From positions 12,316,904 to 12,380,903 of the forward strand of contig CM026390.1 in NCBI GenBank assembly GCA_014843695.1: a stretch of DNA of 64,000 nucleotides. The letters run 5' to 3'. The translations under genes were made by a program, and so were the position numbers. Every line of letters begins with the position of its first letter. The first letter of the stretch is position 1. Source of the DNA: Archivesica marissinica. Taxonomy: Eukaryota; Mollusca; Bivalvia; Venerida; Vesicomyidae. Shown piece after piece: positions 37,401 to 52,400 of this stretch. The notes beneath the pieces are model-generated. The model was not told the DNA's origin and made no database searches. It saw nothing but the letters and a program-made list of their open reading frames with translations.

Positions 37401-40400
37401 TATGTACCTGTATATTTCCATTAATGTCAAACCATTTGCAGACGACCTTGCCATGTTTTCCTGTGCAAGCTTAGTCGACCTAAGCGGTTAACCAGTACCA
37501 AGCAATATGTGCGATGTGCCTTGGCCCAAGGGCACTACATACGTGTTGTGAACTTTTATATAGTTCTATATATAACTACAAAGATTAATAACACAGCACG
37601 TGTGACAAAACTTTACTTCCTTGATATATACATTGGTAAATATATCCCAGCGCCCAAAACAGCCAAAACGGAAGCATGTGCCCGGTTCCGTGATAGTCAG
37701 TGATTCGTGATGAATGCTTAAGGTGTAACATCAATAAAACTGGACACGACATGAACGAGTATCGAACCCAGAACACCTATTCCAAATCCGACGTCCACTG
37801 GACCACGGACGCCACTAATTAAATAATATTACACACAATATCATGTTATATCGTAGGTCATTGGTTGAAGCATAATGTGAAAATAGAATCCTTTAAGCAG
37901 TATCTCGAATACTTCGCCACAGCCGCAAGGACCATCCAGCCACAACCGGAAGCCGGAATTATAACAGGTGAAGTATCCGCAAGATATAGGCAACCTCCGA
38001 ATAAACATCCCTAATGACTGCTAGCTTGGTCTCACATAAAGTAATTGTCAATGCAATTTGGGTGCCTCCATGACGAGTGGGTATGGTCGTTTACTTCAAA
38101 TTACTAGCCCCACATTCACCACTGTAGGTTCGAATCCCACTGGGGGTAGAATTCTTTCTTTCTACCCAGAGTGCCCGTCCATGTCCGCACGGGCGGTTCT
38201 ACCCAGGTGCCCGTCCATGTCCGCAATGCTGTTCGGAGGGGCATTCGGGGTCTTTCTCCACCAATAACAGCTGGAGAGTCGCCTGTTTAGGCGACTTAAA
38301 ACTCCGAAAACAAACACATCAATGCATTTTAACCTGACAACAAAGACCATCTGTCGACAAAGACACGTTGTGTGAATGTTTTATAGACTGTATATGATAT
38401 GTCCTCCTCCTAACTAAATGGTTCTATCTATGCGATAAGAAGCGAACTATATGGTTCAATGGACTACAATATATGCCATAAACAGTGAATTAAATGGTTT
38501 TATCAATACCATAAGAAGTGAATTATATGGTTCTATATATGCCACAAAAAGTGAACTATATTGTTCTATCTACACCATAAGAAGTGAACTATATGGTTCT
38601 ATATATGCCATAAGAAGTGAACTAAATTGTTCTATATATGCCATAACAAGTGAACTATATGGTTCTATATATGCCATAACAAGTGAACTATATGGTTCTA
38701 TATATGCCATAACAAGTGAACTATATGGTTCTATATATGCCATAACAAGTGAACTATATGGTTCTATATATGCCAAAACAAGTGAACTATATGGTTCTAT
38801 ATATGCCATAACAAGTGAACTATATGGTTCTATATATGCCATAACAAGTGAACTATATGGTTCTATATATGCCACTATATATGCCATAACAAGTGAACTA
38901 TATGGTTCTATATATGCCATAACAAGTGAACTATATGGTTCTATATATGCCATAACAAGTGAACTATATATGCCATAACAAGTGAACTATATGGTTCTAT
39001 ATATGCCATAACAAGTGAACTATATGGTTCTATATATGCCATAACAAGTGAACTATATGGTTCTATATATGCCATAACAAGTGAACTATATGGTTCTATA
39101 TATGCCATAACAAGTGAACTATATGGTTCTATATATGCCATAACAAGTGAACTATATATGCCATAACAAGTGAACTATATGGTTCTATATATGCCATAAC
39201 AAGTGAACTATATGGTTCTATATATGCCATAACAAGTGAACTATATGGTTCTATATATGCCATAACAAGTGAACTATATGGTTCTATATATGCCATAACA
39301 AGTGAACTATATATGCCATAACAAGTGAACTATATGGTTCTATATATGCCATAACAAGTGAACTATATGGTTCTATATATGCCATAACAAGTGAACTATA
39401 TGGTTCTATATATGCCATAACAAGTGAACTATATGGTTCTATATATGCCATAACAAGTGAACTATAGTATCCATAACAAGTGAACTATATGGTTCTATAT
39501 ATGCCATAACAAGTGAACTATATGGTTCTATATATGCCATAACAAGTGAACTATATGGTTCTATATATGCCATAACAAGTGAACTATATGGTTCTATATA
39601 TGCCATAACAAGTGAACTATATGGTTCTATATATGCCATAACAAGTGAACTATATGGTTCTATATATGCCATAACAAGTGAACTATATGGTTCTATATAT
39701 GCCATAACAAGTGAACTATATATGCCATAACAAGTGAACTATATGGTTCTATATATGCCATAACAAGTGAACTATATGGTTCTATATATGCCATAACAAG
39801 TGAACTATATGGTTCTATATATGCCATAACAAGTGAACTATATGGTTCTATATATGCCATAACAAGCGAACTATATGGTTCTATATATGCCATAACAAGT
39901 GAACTATATATGCCATAACAAGTGAACTATATGGTTCTATATATGCCATAACAAGTGAACTATATGGTTCTATATATGCCATAACAAGTGAACTATATGG
40001 TTCTATATATGCCATAACAAGTGAACTATATGGTTCTATATATGCCATAACAAGTGAACTATATATGCCATAACAAGTGAACTATATGGTTCTATATATG
40101 CCATAACAAGTGAACAAGTTCTATATATGCCATAACAAGTGAACTATATGGTTCTATATATGCCATAACAAGTGAACTATATGGTTCTATATATGCCATA
40201 ACAAGTGAACTATATGGTTCTATATATGCCATAACAAGTGAACTATATGGTTCTATATATGCCATAACAAGTGAAATATATGCCATAACAAGTGAACTAT
40301 ATGGTTCTATATATGCCATAACAAGTGAACTATATGGTTCTATATATGCCAAACAAGTGAACTATATGGTTCTATATATGCCATAACAAGTGAACTATAT

Positions 40401-43400
40401 GGTTCTATATATGCCATAACAAGTGAACTATATGGTTCTATATATGCCATAACAAGTGAACTATATGGTTCTATATATGCCATAACAAGTGAACTATATG
40501 GTTCTATATATGCCATAACAAGTGAACTATATATGCCATAACAAGTGAACTATATGGTTCTATATATGCCATAACAAGTGAACTATATGGTTCTATATAT
40601 GCCAAAACAAGTGAACTATATGGTTCTATATATGCCATAACAAGTGAACTATATGGTTCTATATATGCCATAACAAGTGAACTATATGGTTCTATATATG
40701 CCATAACAAGTGAACTATATATGCCATAACAAGTGAACTATATGGTTCTATATATGCCATAACAAGTGAACTATATGGTTCTATATATGCCATAACAAGT
40801 GAACTATATTCTAAACAAGTGAACTATATGGTTCTATATATGCCATAACAAGTGAACTATATGGTTCTATATATGCCATAACAAGTGAACTATATGGTTC
40901 TATATATGCCATAACAAGTGAACTATATGGTTCTATATATGCCATAACAAGTGAACTATATTGTTATATCTATGCCTTACATGTACATTCTAACTACCGA
41001 TCCATTCACAAAAGATCAAAATATAGATTCTGTCCTGTGGCCTCCGTGGCTGAGTGAATAAGGTATTTGACTTCAAATCACTTGCCCCCCCTCACCACTG
41101 TAGGTTCGAATCTCACTAAGGCTGTGGAATTATTTCATATAAGGAAGCTATCCAGCTGGTAGTTCAATGGTTCTACCTGGGTGCCCGTCCATGCATGCAA
41201 TACATCTTCCATCACCAATAATAGTGCATGGATATTATTATGAAAGTGTCGAACGGGAATCTCCCTATTTTTTTCCCACACAAACTAATCTTTCTACGCT
41301 TGATATTATCAGGTGATGGTACACCCATGGATATATGGGACATGAGTGGTTGGGTTAGTCTACCGCAGAACCAAGGTCGCAAGGAGCCCAGGGTTATCAC
41401 CCCACACCTTATGAGACACGTGAACCCTGATGTTAAACTCGTCATCATTCTTCGAGACCCCGTAGAGAGGTACAATCTGCATAATTATATCACATGACAA
41501 TACTAAAGTCTATTAACCCATTTGATTATGCATACCGTTCTAACAGTATTTCAAAGAACATAGAGCTAGATCAGCTGCCACGGAACGTGCCATCTGATCA
41601 GGCTCTATGCTGTTTGCTATTCAGATGATCTTGCTAAGACACTTGGCTATGTAGCAAACAACATAGATCCTGATCAGCACACAGCGTTATGCTGCGGATG
41701 ATCTGGATTTATGTTGATTTCAAAAACCATTAAATGTATCCAGAATGAAATGGGTTAATGCATCATCCTGAAATGTTATTTACATATTTACATTGTTGTT
41801 GCATTTCCTTCGATGAACGTATGTGCCCTGATTGTATACATTTCCTTCAATGAACGTATGTGCCCTGATTGTATACATTTCTTGCGATGAACGTATGTGC
41901 CCTGATTGTATACATTTCCTGCGATGAACGTATGTGCCCTGATTGTATACATTTCCTTCAATGAACGTATGTGCCCTGATTGTATACATTTCCTTCAATG
42001 AACGTATGTGCCCTGATTGTATACATTTCCTTCTATGAACGTATGTGCCCTGATTGTATACATTTCCTTCAATGAACGTATGTACCCTGATTGTATGCAT
42101 GTCCTTCTATGAACGTATGTGCCCTGATTGTATACATTTCCTTCTATGAACGTATGTGCCCTGATTGTATACATTTCCTTCAATGAACGTATGTGCCCTG
42201 ATTGTATACATTTCCTTCTATGAACGTATGTGCCCTGATTGTATACATTTCCTTCTATGAACGTATGTGCCCTGATTGTATACATTTCCTTCTATGAACG
42301 TATGTGCCCTGATTGTATACATTTCCTTCGATGAACGTATGTGCCCTGATTGTATACATTTCCTTCTATGAACGTATGTGCCCTGATTGTATACATTTCC
42401 TTCTATGAACGTATGTGCCCTGATTGTATACATTTCCTTCAATGAACGTATGTGCCCTGATTGTATACATTTCCTGCGATGAACGTATGTGCCCTGATTG
42501 TATACATTTCCTTCAATGAACGTATGTGCCCTGATTGTATACATTTCTTGCGATGAACGTATGTGCCCTGATTGTATACATTTCTTGCGATGAACGTATG
42601 TACCCTGATTGTATACATTTCCTTCAATGAACGTATGTGCCCTGATCGTATACATTTTCGTGTGAGGGTTTCCAACTAATAATAAACGTCGTTTAAACAT
42701 TCCCCATGTTGTATATACATGTATGGTCAAGTACATTAAACATTCCCCATGTTGTATATACATGTATGGTCAAGTACATTAAACATTCCCCATGTTGTAT
42801 ATACATGTATGGTCACGTACATTCCCCATGTTGTATATACATGTATGGTCAAGTACATTAAACATTCCCCATGTTGTATATACATGTATGGTCACGTACA
42901 TTACACATTCCCCATGTTGTATATACATGTATGGTCAAGTACATTAAACATTCCCCATGTTGTATATACATGTATGGTCACGTACATTACACATTCCCCA
43001 TGTTGTATATACATGTATGGTCAAGTACATTAAACATGTCTTTGGTTATATCTCTTTACTAGAACTTTATGTTACCGGTAGCTCGATTGCAAACAAGTTC
43101 TTACAACTTATATTAATCACTCTCGAGACCTCATCTCTGATGGAATCCATCGCCACGAGGAAGAGAGAAGAGGCAATGTGGAATTTAAATGCCTTGCCTA
43201 AGGGCACAATCATAACGGCTACAACTGGGTGTGAACTCCAGGCATTTCGCACCTGAAGCGAACAGACTACCATGCGCTATCACGTCTGCCACAAAATTGG
43301 TAACACTATGGTAATACTGATTTTGTAACGAACACATGATATACATCCTAGCTGTCCGGGGCTGGTGCAACTCCATTAGCACACCACTTAATCTTGTTCT

Positions 43401-46400
43401 GGCTGATTCCATAATTGTAACGCCCAGCGGTGCCTAATACGTACATACAATACACCAAAATCAAATATGCGCGTGTATCTGAATACCCCTGACACAAACT
43501 TCACAATTTGAGGCTTTTGAGTCATTCTAATACATGTGATTTATCATTGAGTCATTCTAGTACATGTGATTTATCATTGAGTCGTTCTAGTACATGTGAT
43601 TTATCATTGAGTCATTCTAGTACATGTGATTTATTATTGAGTCGTTCTAGTACATGTGATTTATTATTGAGTCGTTCTAGTACATGTGATTTATTATTGA
43701 GTCGTTCTAGTACATGTGATTTATTATTGAGTCGTTCTAGTACATGTGATTTATCATCGAGTCGTTCTAGTACATGTGATTTATCATCGAGTCGTTCTAG
43801 TACATGTGATTTATCATCGAGTCGTTCTAGTACATGTGATTTATCATCGAGTCGTTCTAGTACATGTGATTTATTATTGAGTCGTTCTAGTACATGTGAT
43901 TTATCATCGAGTCATTCTAGTACATGTGATTTATCAACGAGTCGTTCTAGTACATGTGATTTATCAACGAGTCGTTCTAGTACATGTGATTTATCATTGA
44001 GTCGTTCTAGTACATGTGATTTATCATCGAGTCGTTCTAGTACATGTGATTTATCATCGAGTCGTTCTAGTACATGTGATTTATCATCGAGTCGTTCTAG
44101 TACATGTGATTTATCATCGAGTCGTTCTAGTACATGTGATTTATCATCGAGTCGTTCTAGTACATGTGATTTATCATCGAGTCGTTCTAGTACATGTGAT
44201 TTATCATTGAGTCGTTCTAGTACATGTGATTTATCTGCGAGTCATTCTAGTACATGTGATTTATCTGCGAGTCATTCTAGTGTAGAGATTAATTATTCCT
44301 ACATTTGATTTAACAGATTTTTTAGAGATTAATTATTCATAAATTTGATGTAACATATTGCTTAGTGGTTATTTCTTCCTACATTTGATGTAACAGTTTG
44401 TGTTGTGATTATTTCTTCCTACATTTGATGTAACAGTTTGTGTAACAGTTTGTGTTGTGATTATTTCTTCCTACATTTGATGTAACAGTTTGTGTTGTGA
44501 TTATTTCTTCCTACATTTGATGTAACAGTTTGTGTTGTGATTATTTCTTCCTACATTTGATGTAACAGTTTGTGTTGTGATTATTTCTTCCTACATTTGA
44601 TATTTCAGATTGTTTAGTGATTATTTCTTCCTGAAGCTGAGTACATTGACGATAAGTGCATTCCATGACGAGGTTATCAGATCTATTAGAACTCTCCACG
44701 CGTGCACGAGAAAATCTACGTTGAGGACGTGTATTTACGACAGGCATTTACACATGACATCAAATGTAAGACTTGTACAAATGCGTTCGGGCCTCCATGC
44801 TGTGGTTAAGGTCGTTGACATAAAATCACTTGCCCCTCACTGCTGTAGGTCCGAATCCCACTACTGGGTGTGTCGAATTATTTCATGTGAGGAAGCTATC
44901 CAGCTGACTTGCGGTAGGTAGGTGGTTCTACCATGGTACTGCTTGTAGGTGCACCCGGTGTCTTCCTCTGGAGAGTAATAACTGGAGAGTCGCCATAGAA
45001 CGTAAGCTGTTGGTGCGACTTTAACCCCCAAAAACAAAGAAATCCGTTCATTCGCTACTCTCTTTAAGCAATTTTCTTTAGTGGAATATTATTGTCAAGA
45101 AATAGTGTTTACCTTAACATGAGTTGAGTTGTTCTATCCTAATGTGGTACAGGCTGGACCTTTCAGCACTAAACCGCGCTGGAACCAGTGGTCCACATAG
45201 CTGCAGGGTACATGTGTGTGTGTGTGTTTTACGTTTATTTATCGTCACTACCGGTTGCCCATATGAGCGACTCCTCCTGAAGAGATTAGTCATTTTAGAT
45301 TTTTGGAGGATAGTGCAATGATACAGACAGAGACCCATTCCAGAGTCTCCTCTGGTTCTTTTACGTGCACAGTGTAAAGCACCGACACAATACCTCAGGT
45401 TTTTTAATTAGGGTCAGACGGGGGATCGAACCTGCGATCCCTAGATTACCAGTCCAGCGTGTTACCACTGGATATAGAGACATATTTTAAGGCTAATCTT
45501 TGTCTGTAGTAACGCTTGCATCCATGTAGGGGTGTACTAAGTGACTGCGGCCGGTTTCACGAATCTATCATACCTTACATGTAGATATATCGTAAATAAG
45601 AAGTAATGCTTTGTTTAATTGGATGGCTATATTTATATTAGATCCAATCATATCGATCGAAACAATAGATTGACGATATGTCGTCTTATAGCTATCAGTG
45701 TTTTGAATTTTCAGACACGATCTCATCTATGATTTTACTCAGTGTTTCTAAAGGACTGGTTTGTATTTACAGGCTCGAATTCATCTAGGATTTTACTCAG
45801 TGTTTCTAAAGGACTGGTTAACAGTATTTCCTAGAGACCAGTTTCTGATACTGAGGACTGAGGAATATTCCGAGCATACTAGCGATCAGCTACAACGAGT
45901 ATTCTCCTTTCTTGAACTACGTAAGCATTGATCTTTTTATAGGAGCTACCTAACTCAAATGTTCATGCAACAAAATGATTATTTTATACAAATTTATTTT
46001 AGCTCGATTACGAAACAAGTTCTTACAACTCGTTATTAATCACTCTCGAGACCTCATTCCTGATGGAATCCATCGTCACGATGGAGAGAGAAGAGGCAAC
46101 GTGGAATTTAAATGCCTTGCATAAGGGTAAATCGTAACTACTACAGCAGGGTTCAAAAACCGGACATTTCGCACCTGAAGCGAACGCGCATCCATTGCGC
46201 TATCATGACAACATGATTAAGAAATAGTACGTCATTATGTTGTTACCTAAATGGTATGTCATGATATGTATGTTGTCCAGTTTGTGTTGTCGTATCATTG
46301 TTGTATTAGCGACATATTAGTAGAATTTTCATAATGGACTTTAGATTTCAAGAAAAGTGCCATTGAGATTTACAGCAGTGGTATACATACATACAACCTG

Positions 46401-49400
46401 ATAGCATTTGGGTGTGACAGTTGTAGCATTTATACAAAGAAATATGTCTCAGACCGTACTTAAGATACATGTATACATATGGTATTGAGCTCTATATTCC
46501 AAAACCAGATGTGAAACATGTACCAAAAATCTTTAGAATACTCAATACTCAAGTCTTTATATATTTTCAAGACATGTTGTAAAGTATGGTTACAAGAACT
46601 GTTTGATCAGTAGACGGCTATATGTATGATTGTATACTACTAGAGGACATAGAAAACGCACCCCTACATTATATACTAGAGGACATAGAAAACGCAAACC
46701 TATATTATATACTAGAGGACATAGAAAACGCACCCCTACATTATATACTAGAGGACATAGAAAACGCACCCCTACATTATATACTAGAGGACATAGAAAA
46801 CGCACACCTACATTATATACTAGAGGACATAGAAAACGCACACCTACATTATATACTAGAGGACATAGAAAACGCACACCTACATTATATACTAGAGGAC
46901 ATAGAAAACGCACACCTACATTATATACTAGAGGACATAGAAAACGCACACCTACATTATATACTAGAGGACATAGAAAACGCACACCTACATTATATAC
47001 TAGAGGACATAGAAAACGCACACCTACATTATATACTAGAGGACATAGAAAACGCACACCTACATTATATACTAGAGGACATAGAAAACGCACACCTACA
47101 TTATATACTAGAGGACATAGAAAACGCACACCTACATTATATACTAGAGGACATAGAAAACGCACACCTACATTATATACTAGAGGACATAGAAAACGCA
47201 CACCTACATTATACTAGAGGACATAGAAAACGCACCTACATTATATACTAGAGGACATAGAAAACGCACACCTACATTATATACTAGAGGACATAGAAAA
47301 CGCACACCTACATTATATACTAGAGGACATAGAAAACGCACACCTACATTATATACTAGAGGACATAGAAAACGCACCCCTACATTATATACTAGAGGAC
47401 ATAGAAAACGCACACCTACATTATATACTAGAGGACATAGAGAAAACGCACACCTACATTATATACTAGAGGACATAGAAAACGCACACCTACATTATAT
47501 ACTAGAGGACATAGAAAACGCACACCTACATTATATACTAGAGGACATAGAAAACGCACCCCTACATTATATACTAGAGGACATAGAAAACGCACACCTA
47601 CATTATATACTAGAGGACATAGAAAACGCACACCTACATTATTTACTAGAGGACATAGAAAACGCACACCTACATTATATACTAGAGGACATAGAAAACG
47701 CACCCCTACATTATATACTAGAGGACATAGAAAACGCACACCTACATTATATACTAGAGGACATAGAAAACGCACCCCTACATTATATACTAGAGGACAT
47801 AGAAAACGCACACCTACATTATATACTAGAGGACATAGAAAACGCACACCTACATTATATACTAGAGGACATAGAAAACGCACACCTACATTATATTATA
47901 CTAGAGGACATAGAAAACGCACACCTACATTAATATACTAGAGGACATAGAAAACGCACACCTACATTATATGTATACTAGAGGACATAGGAAACGCACA
48001 CCTACATTATATACTAGAGGACATAGAAAACGCACACCTACATTATATGTATACTAGAGGACATAGAAACCCACACCTACATTTTATGTATACTAGAGGA
48101 CATAGAAAACACACACCTACATTATATGTATACTAGAGGACATAGAAAACGCACACCTACATTATATACTAGAGGACATAGAAACCCACACCTACATTAT
48201 ATGTATACTAGAGGACATAGAAAACGCACACCTACATTATATACTAGAGGACATAGAATACGCACACCTACATTATATGTATACTAGAGGACATAGAAAA
48301 CGCACACCTACATTATATGTATACTAGAGGACATAGAATACGCACACCTACATTATATGTATACTAGAGGACTTTGAATACTTACACCTACATTATATGA
48401 TTATTATTACATGAAAACGAAATACGAAGGATTCCATCAGAGATATATCACATCTGTATTACAAAGCACAAACTGAACAACTAAAAATATTACAAAATGT
48501 TTAAAACAATGTATTTGTATAGTTATTGTTTTTCATGTAAAAAACACTTATCCGTAGAGTGCGTTTTCTATGTCCTCTAGTAAAATTCAATATGCTTATG
48601 TCGTTTTGTATCTCTATCAAAGTACATGATTGATTTATGATGTTATTTAAGCTTTGTACAATACATGTCCATGTATATTGAATGATGTAACTATGTATGT
48701 TTGTTATAATTCATGTGTACCGGGTATGTACATATATGCTATAATGTAACATATTAGGGCCCTAAGGGGGATTTGTTCAGAACTAATTAGGTCACCCTCT
48801 ACAAATAAAGAAATCTATACATGACCTATGTATTCTGGTGTTATTTTGTTTGGCAGTTGAAACGTTTCCCTAACAAAATATGTAAGAATATGAAAGTTAC
48901 AATGTGGTTGTGGGTGAACAAGCCAAACTGCTTGATTGCATATAATACAAGGAGAGTTACAATGTGGTTGTGGATGAACCAGCCAAACTGCTTGATTGCA
49001 TATAATACAAGGACAGTTACAATGTGGTTGTGGGTGAACCAGCCAAACTGCTTGATTGCATATAATACAAGGACAGTTACAATGTGGTTGTGGGTGAACC
49101 AGCCAAACTGCTTGATTGCATATAATACAAGGACAGTTACAATGTGGTTGTGGGTGAACCAGCCAAACTGCTTGATTGCATATAATACAAGGACAGTTAC
49201 AATGTGGTTGTGGGTGAACCAGCCAAACTGCTTGATTGCATATAATACAAGGACAGTTACAATGTGGTTGTGGGTGAACCAACCAAACTGCTTGATTGCA
49301 TATAATACAAGGAAAGTTACAATGTGGTTGTGGGTGAACCAGCCAAACTGCTTGATTGCATATAATACAAGGACAGTTACAATGTGGTTGTGGGTGAACC

Positions 49401-52400
49401 AGCCAAACTGCTTGATTGCATATAATACAAGGAGAGTTACAATGTGGTTGTGGGTGAACCAGCCAAACTGCTTGATTGCATATAATACAAGGACAGTTAC
49501 AATGTGGTTGAGGGTGAACCAGCCAAACTGCTTGATTGCATATAATACAAGGACATTTACAATGTGGTTGTGGGTGAACCAGCCAAACTGCTGGATTGTA
49601 TATAATACAAGGAAATTTACAATGTGGTTGTGGGTGAACCAGCCAAACTGCTTGATTGCATATAATATAAGGAGAGTTACAATGTGGTTGTGGGTGAACC
49701 AGCCAAACTGCTTGATTGCATATAATACAAGGACAGTTACAATGTGGTTGTGGGTGAACCAGCCAAACTGCTTGATTGCATATAATACAAGGACAGTTAC
49801 AATGTGGTTGTGGGTGAACCAGCCAAACTGCTTGATTGCATATAATACAAGGACAGTTACAATGTGGTTGTGGGTGAACCAGCCAAACTGCTTGATTGCA
49901 TATAATACAAGGAAAGTTACAATGTGGTTGTGGGTGAACCAGCCAAACTGCTTGATTGCATATAATACAAGGACAGTTACAATGTGGTTGTGGGTGAACC
50001 AGCCAAACTGCTTGATTGCATATAATACAAGGAAAGTTACAATGTGGTTGTGGGTGAACCAGCCAAACTGCTTGATTGCATATAATACAAGGACAGTTAC
50101 AATGTGGTTGTGGGTGAACCAGCCAAACTGCTTGATTGCATATAATACAAGGACAGTTACAATGTGGTTGTGGGTGAACCAGCCAAACTGCTTGATTGCA
50201 TATAATACAAAGAAATTTACAACGTGGTTGAACCAGCCAAACTGCTTGATTGCAAGGAAACATACACTGAATGACTTTAAAGCGACATTACATCGCAAAA
50301 AGCAAATAAAATGCATTTTTTTCACGTATAAATGCATCGCTACTACAAATTCTTCCGAATATATTCGAACACTAACATTGAATCAATAAACAGTGTTTTG
50401 TGGATTGAAAGTATGATTTCATATAACGGTCATCCATACTCCTGAATTGACGTTTGTTTGTCATTGGAGTCAATACTAAACGCGAGATAATGTCGTTTAG
50501 AGATAATTGAACTAAGAATAGTCTACAAATAAATAGGCACACATGTGAGATATAACTGTAAATCTGTACCATAAATCGCGTTATTCAGGATACACTAGTT
50601 GTATTACGCATGTATGTTTACATTGTGTTGTTATGTTCACAAACCGCGTATACGATGTTTGTTTATTAATTAGTTAAAATACTCAGTAGTTGAGGCAAAT
50701 AGTTGTAAAAAATGTATACCATATAATAGGAAAATACATGTCGCTTTAATAACGCACCACCTATATATTGGGGTGAACATTATACATTTGTAATTTACGG
50801 AATTTCGTAAAATTGGCACAGAGCTCACGACGTCGCAATAAAAGTTATTGTGTACACTTTACTGTAGACATGCTATTTTTGAAAACGGGTCTTACGCCGA
50901 AAATATTCCTCCGGTAAAAGTGGTGCATATTAAAAGTGTATTTGTACTAAATAGAGAATATTGAAATGTTTGAAGTATAGTATTGTATTCGTGTTGATCG
51001 TCATTAGGCAATGATAGACGGCCAGTAATTTAGTGTTCTACCGTAGTATAGTTGGTCACGACTAATCTTCGGTTTTGATAATTATTGAGAAATACAGTCA
51101 AACCTGTGTTAAGCAGCCAGCTACGGGAATCACAGAAAGTGGCTGCTTAGAACATGTGGCTGCTTAATAGAGGTCGAATGTATAACAAAACACCATATTG
51201 GGAATCTGGAAACTTGCTGCTTAATGCAGGCCGGTTGCTTAATAGAGGTGACCACTAACACAGGTTTGGCTGTATACGTTATTGTGGAGTCAAAACGATT
51301 ATCAGTGCAACAGTGTTGAAGCTACTGCAAATCTAGTCCAACACGTGAAAGTTATTATCACGTCATTAACATTCCTTGTATAAATTCACTAATTTGATGT
51401 CAGAAAAATCAAATACTATTGGTAGAAATTTAGCAAAATACATATATTTCGCAAATGTACCGTCTGTCTATCTATCTATCTTCCGCTAATGTCGAACCCC
51501 TCGCGGGGACGTAGACATGTTGCGCGTCAAAAACCGCAAAGAAGTTAAAAGTATGAGTAGTTAAAAGTATAATTTAAGAAGGTAATGAAAATAAGTTGTG
51601 GTAAAAGTTTAAAAGCAGCTACGCAGAACAACTAGGGACTGGCATGTTCAATATGGCAAACTGCCGTATTGAATTGCTCTATGGTAGGGAGATGGACAAT
51701 GTCAGGAGGGAGATGATTCCAATGATAGATTGTTCTTGGAAAGAAGGAAAACTTGTAGTAGTCTGTAGTTGCTGTAATTAACCTATAGCTTAAGGAATGG
51801 CAATGGCGAGCAGGACGGGAGAGAGGAACTAGGTAATTTTTAATGGGAATAGCAACAAGATCATTATGAATGTTATACATAAGGGATAACCTATTGTCAA
51901 TACGCTGTTGAACTAGTCCACAGGGATTCGGCACGTTTGGGGGTACTAGTATATCTATTTAAGTACAGGGATTCTACTCTGTGGGATGTCAGATTTCGCA
52001 TCGATCAGTAAAATGGCCCTATCTGAAACAATTTTGTACACATCTGTCCAAATATAACGCCTATCCCGAGTCTTTATATTGTTCTTCAAATAAAACACAA
52101 CTTTAAGCTGCATGCATGTATACTTTGCATACAATTGCCACAGACATTGGCCATAGCAGGTCACATTTCCATACTAGGACACGGGTTCTGTCAGCAACAA
52201 CAAAAAATCTTCGACGGGAGAGTTTTAACTGTGAATAACATTATCAATAAAATGTGTTTCCACTAGGTTTATTCGGCAAAAATGTACGTCAAAAAGAGAT
52301 TTCGTAGACTTTTCAATTTGTTTTGAAAATTTCTAAAGCGGCGCAATTCGCGTTGAAACGAGCGTTCTGATTGGATTATTAGAATGTAACAAGATGTTTT

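Noticed and set aside
43508..44308. 266-residue serine-rich repeat protein
   Set aside because: Produced by a 30-bp minisatellite inside intron 4 of the sulfotransferase; no start context or domain.
46590..47883. ~200-residue repeat proteins on both strands
   Set aside because: Artefacts of the 36-bp array, open on both strands at once.
48821..50389. 522- and 498-codon open frames on opposite strands
   Set aside because: They lie in a 60-bp tandem array whose period is divisible by 3; several frames on both strands are open, so length is not evidence of coding.
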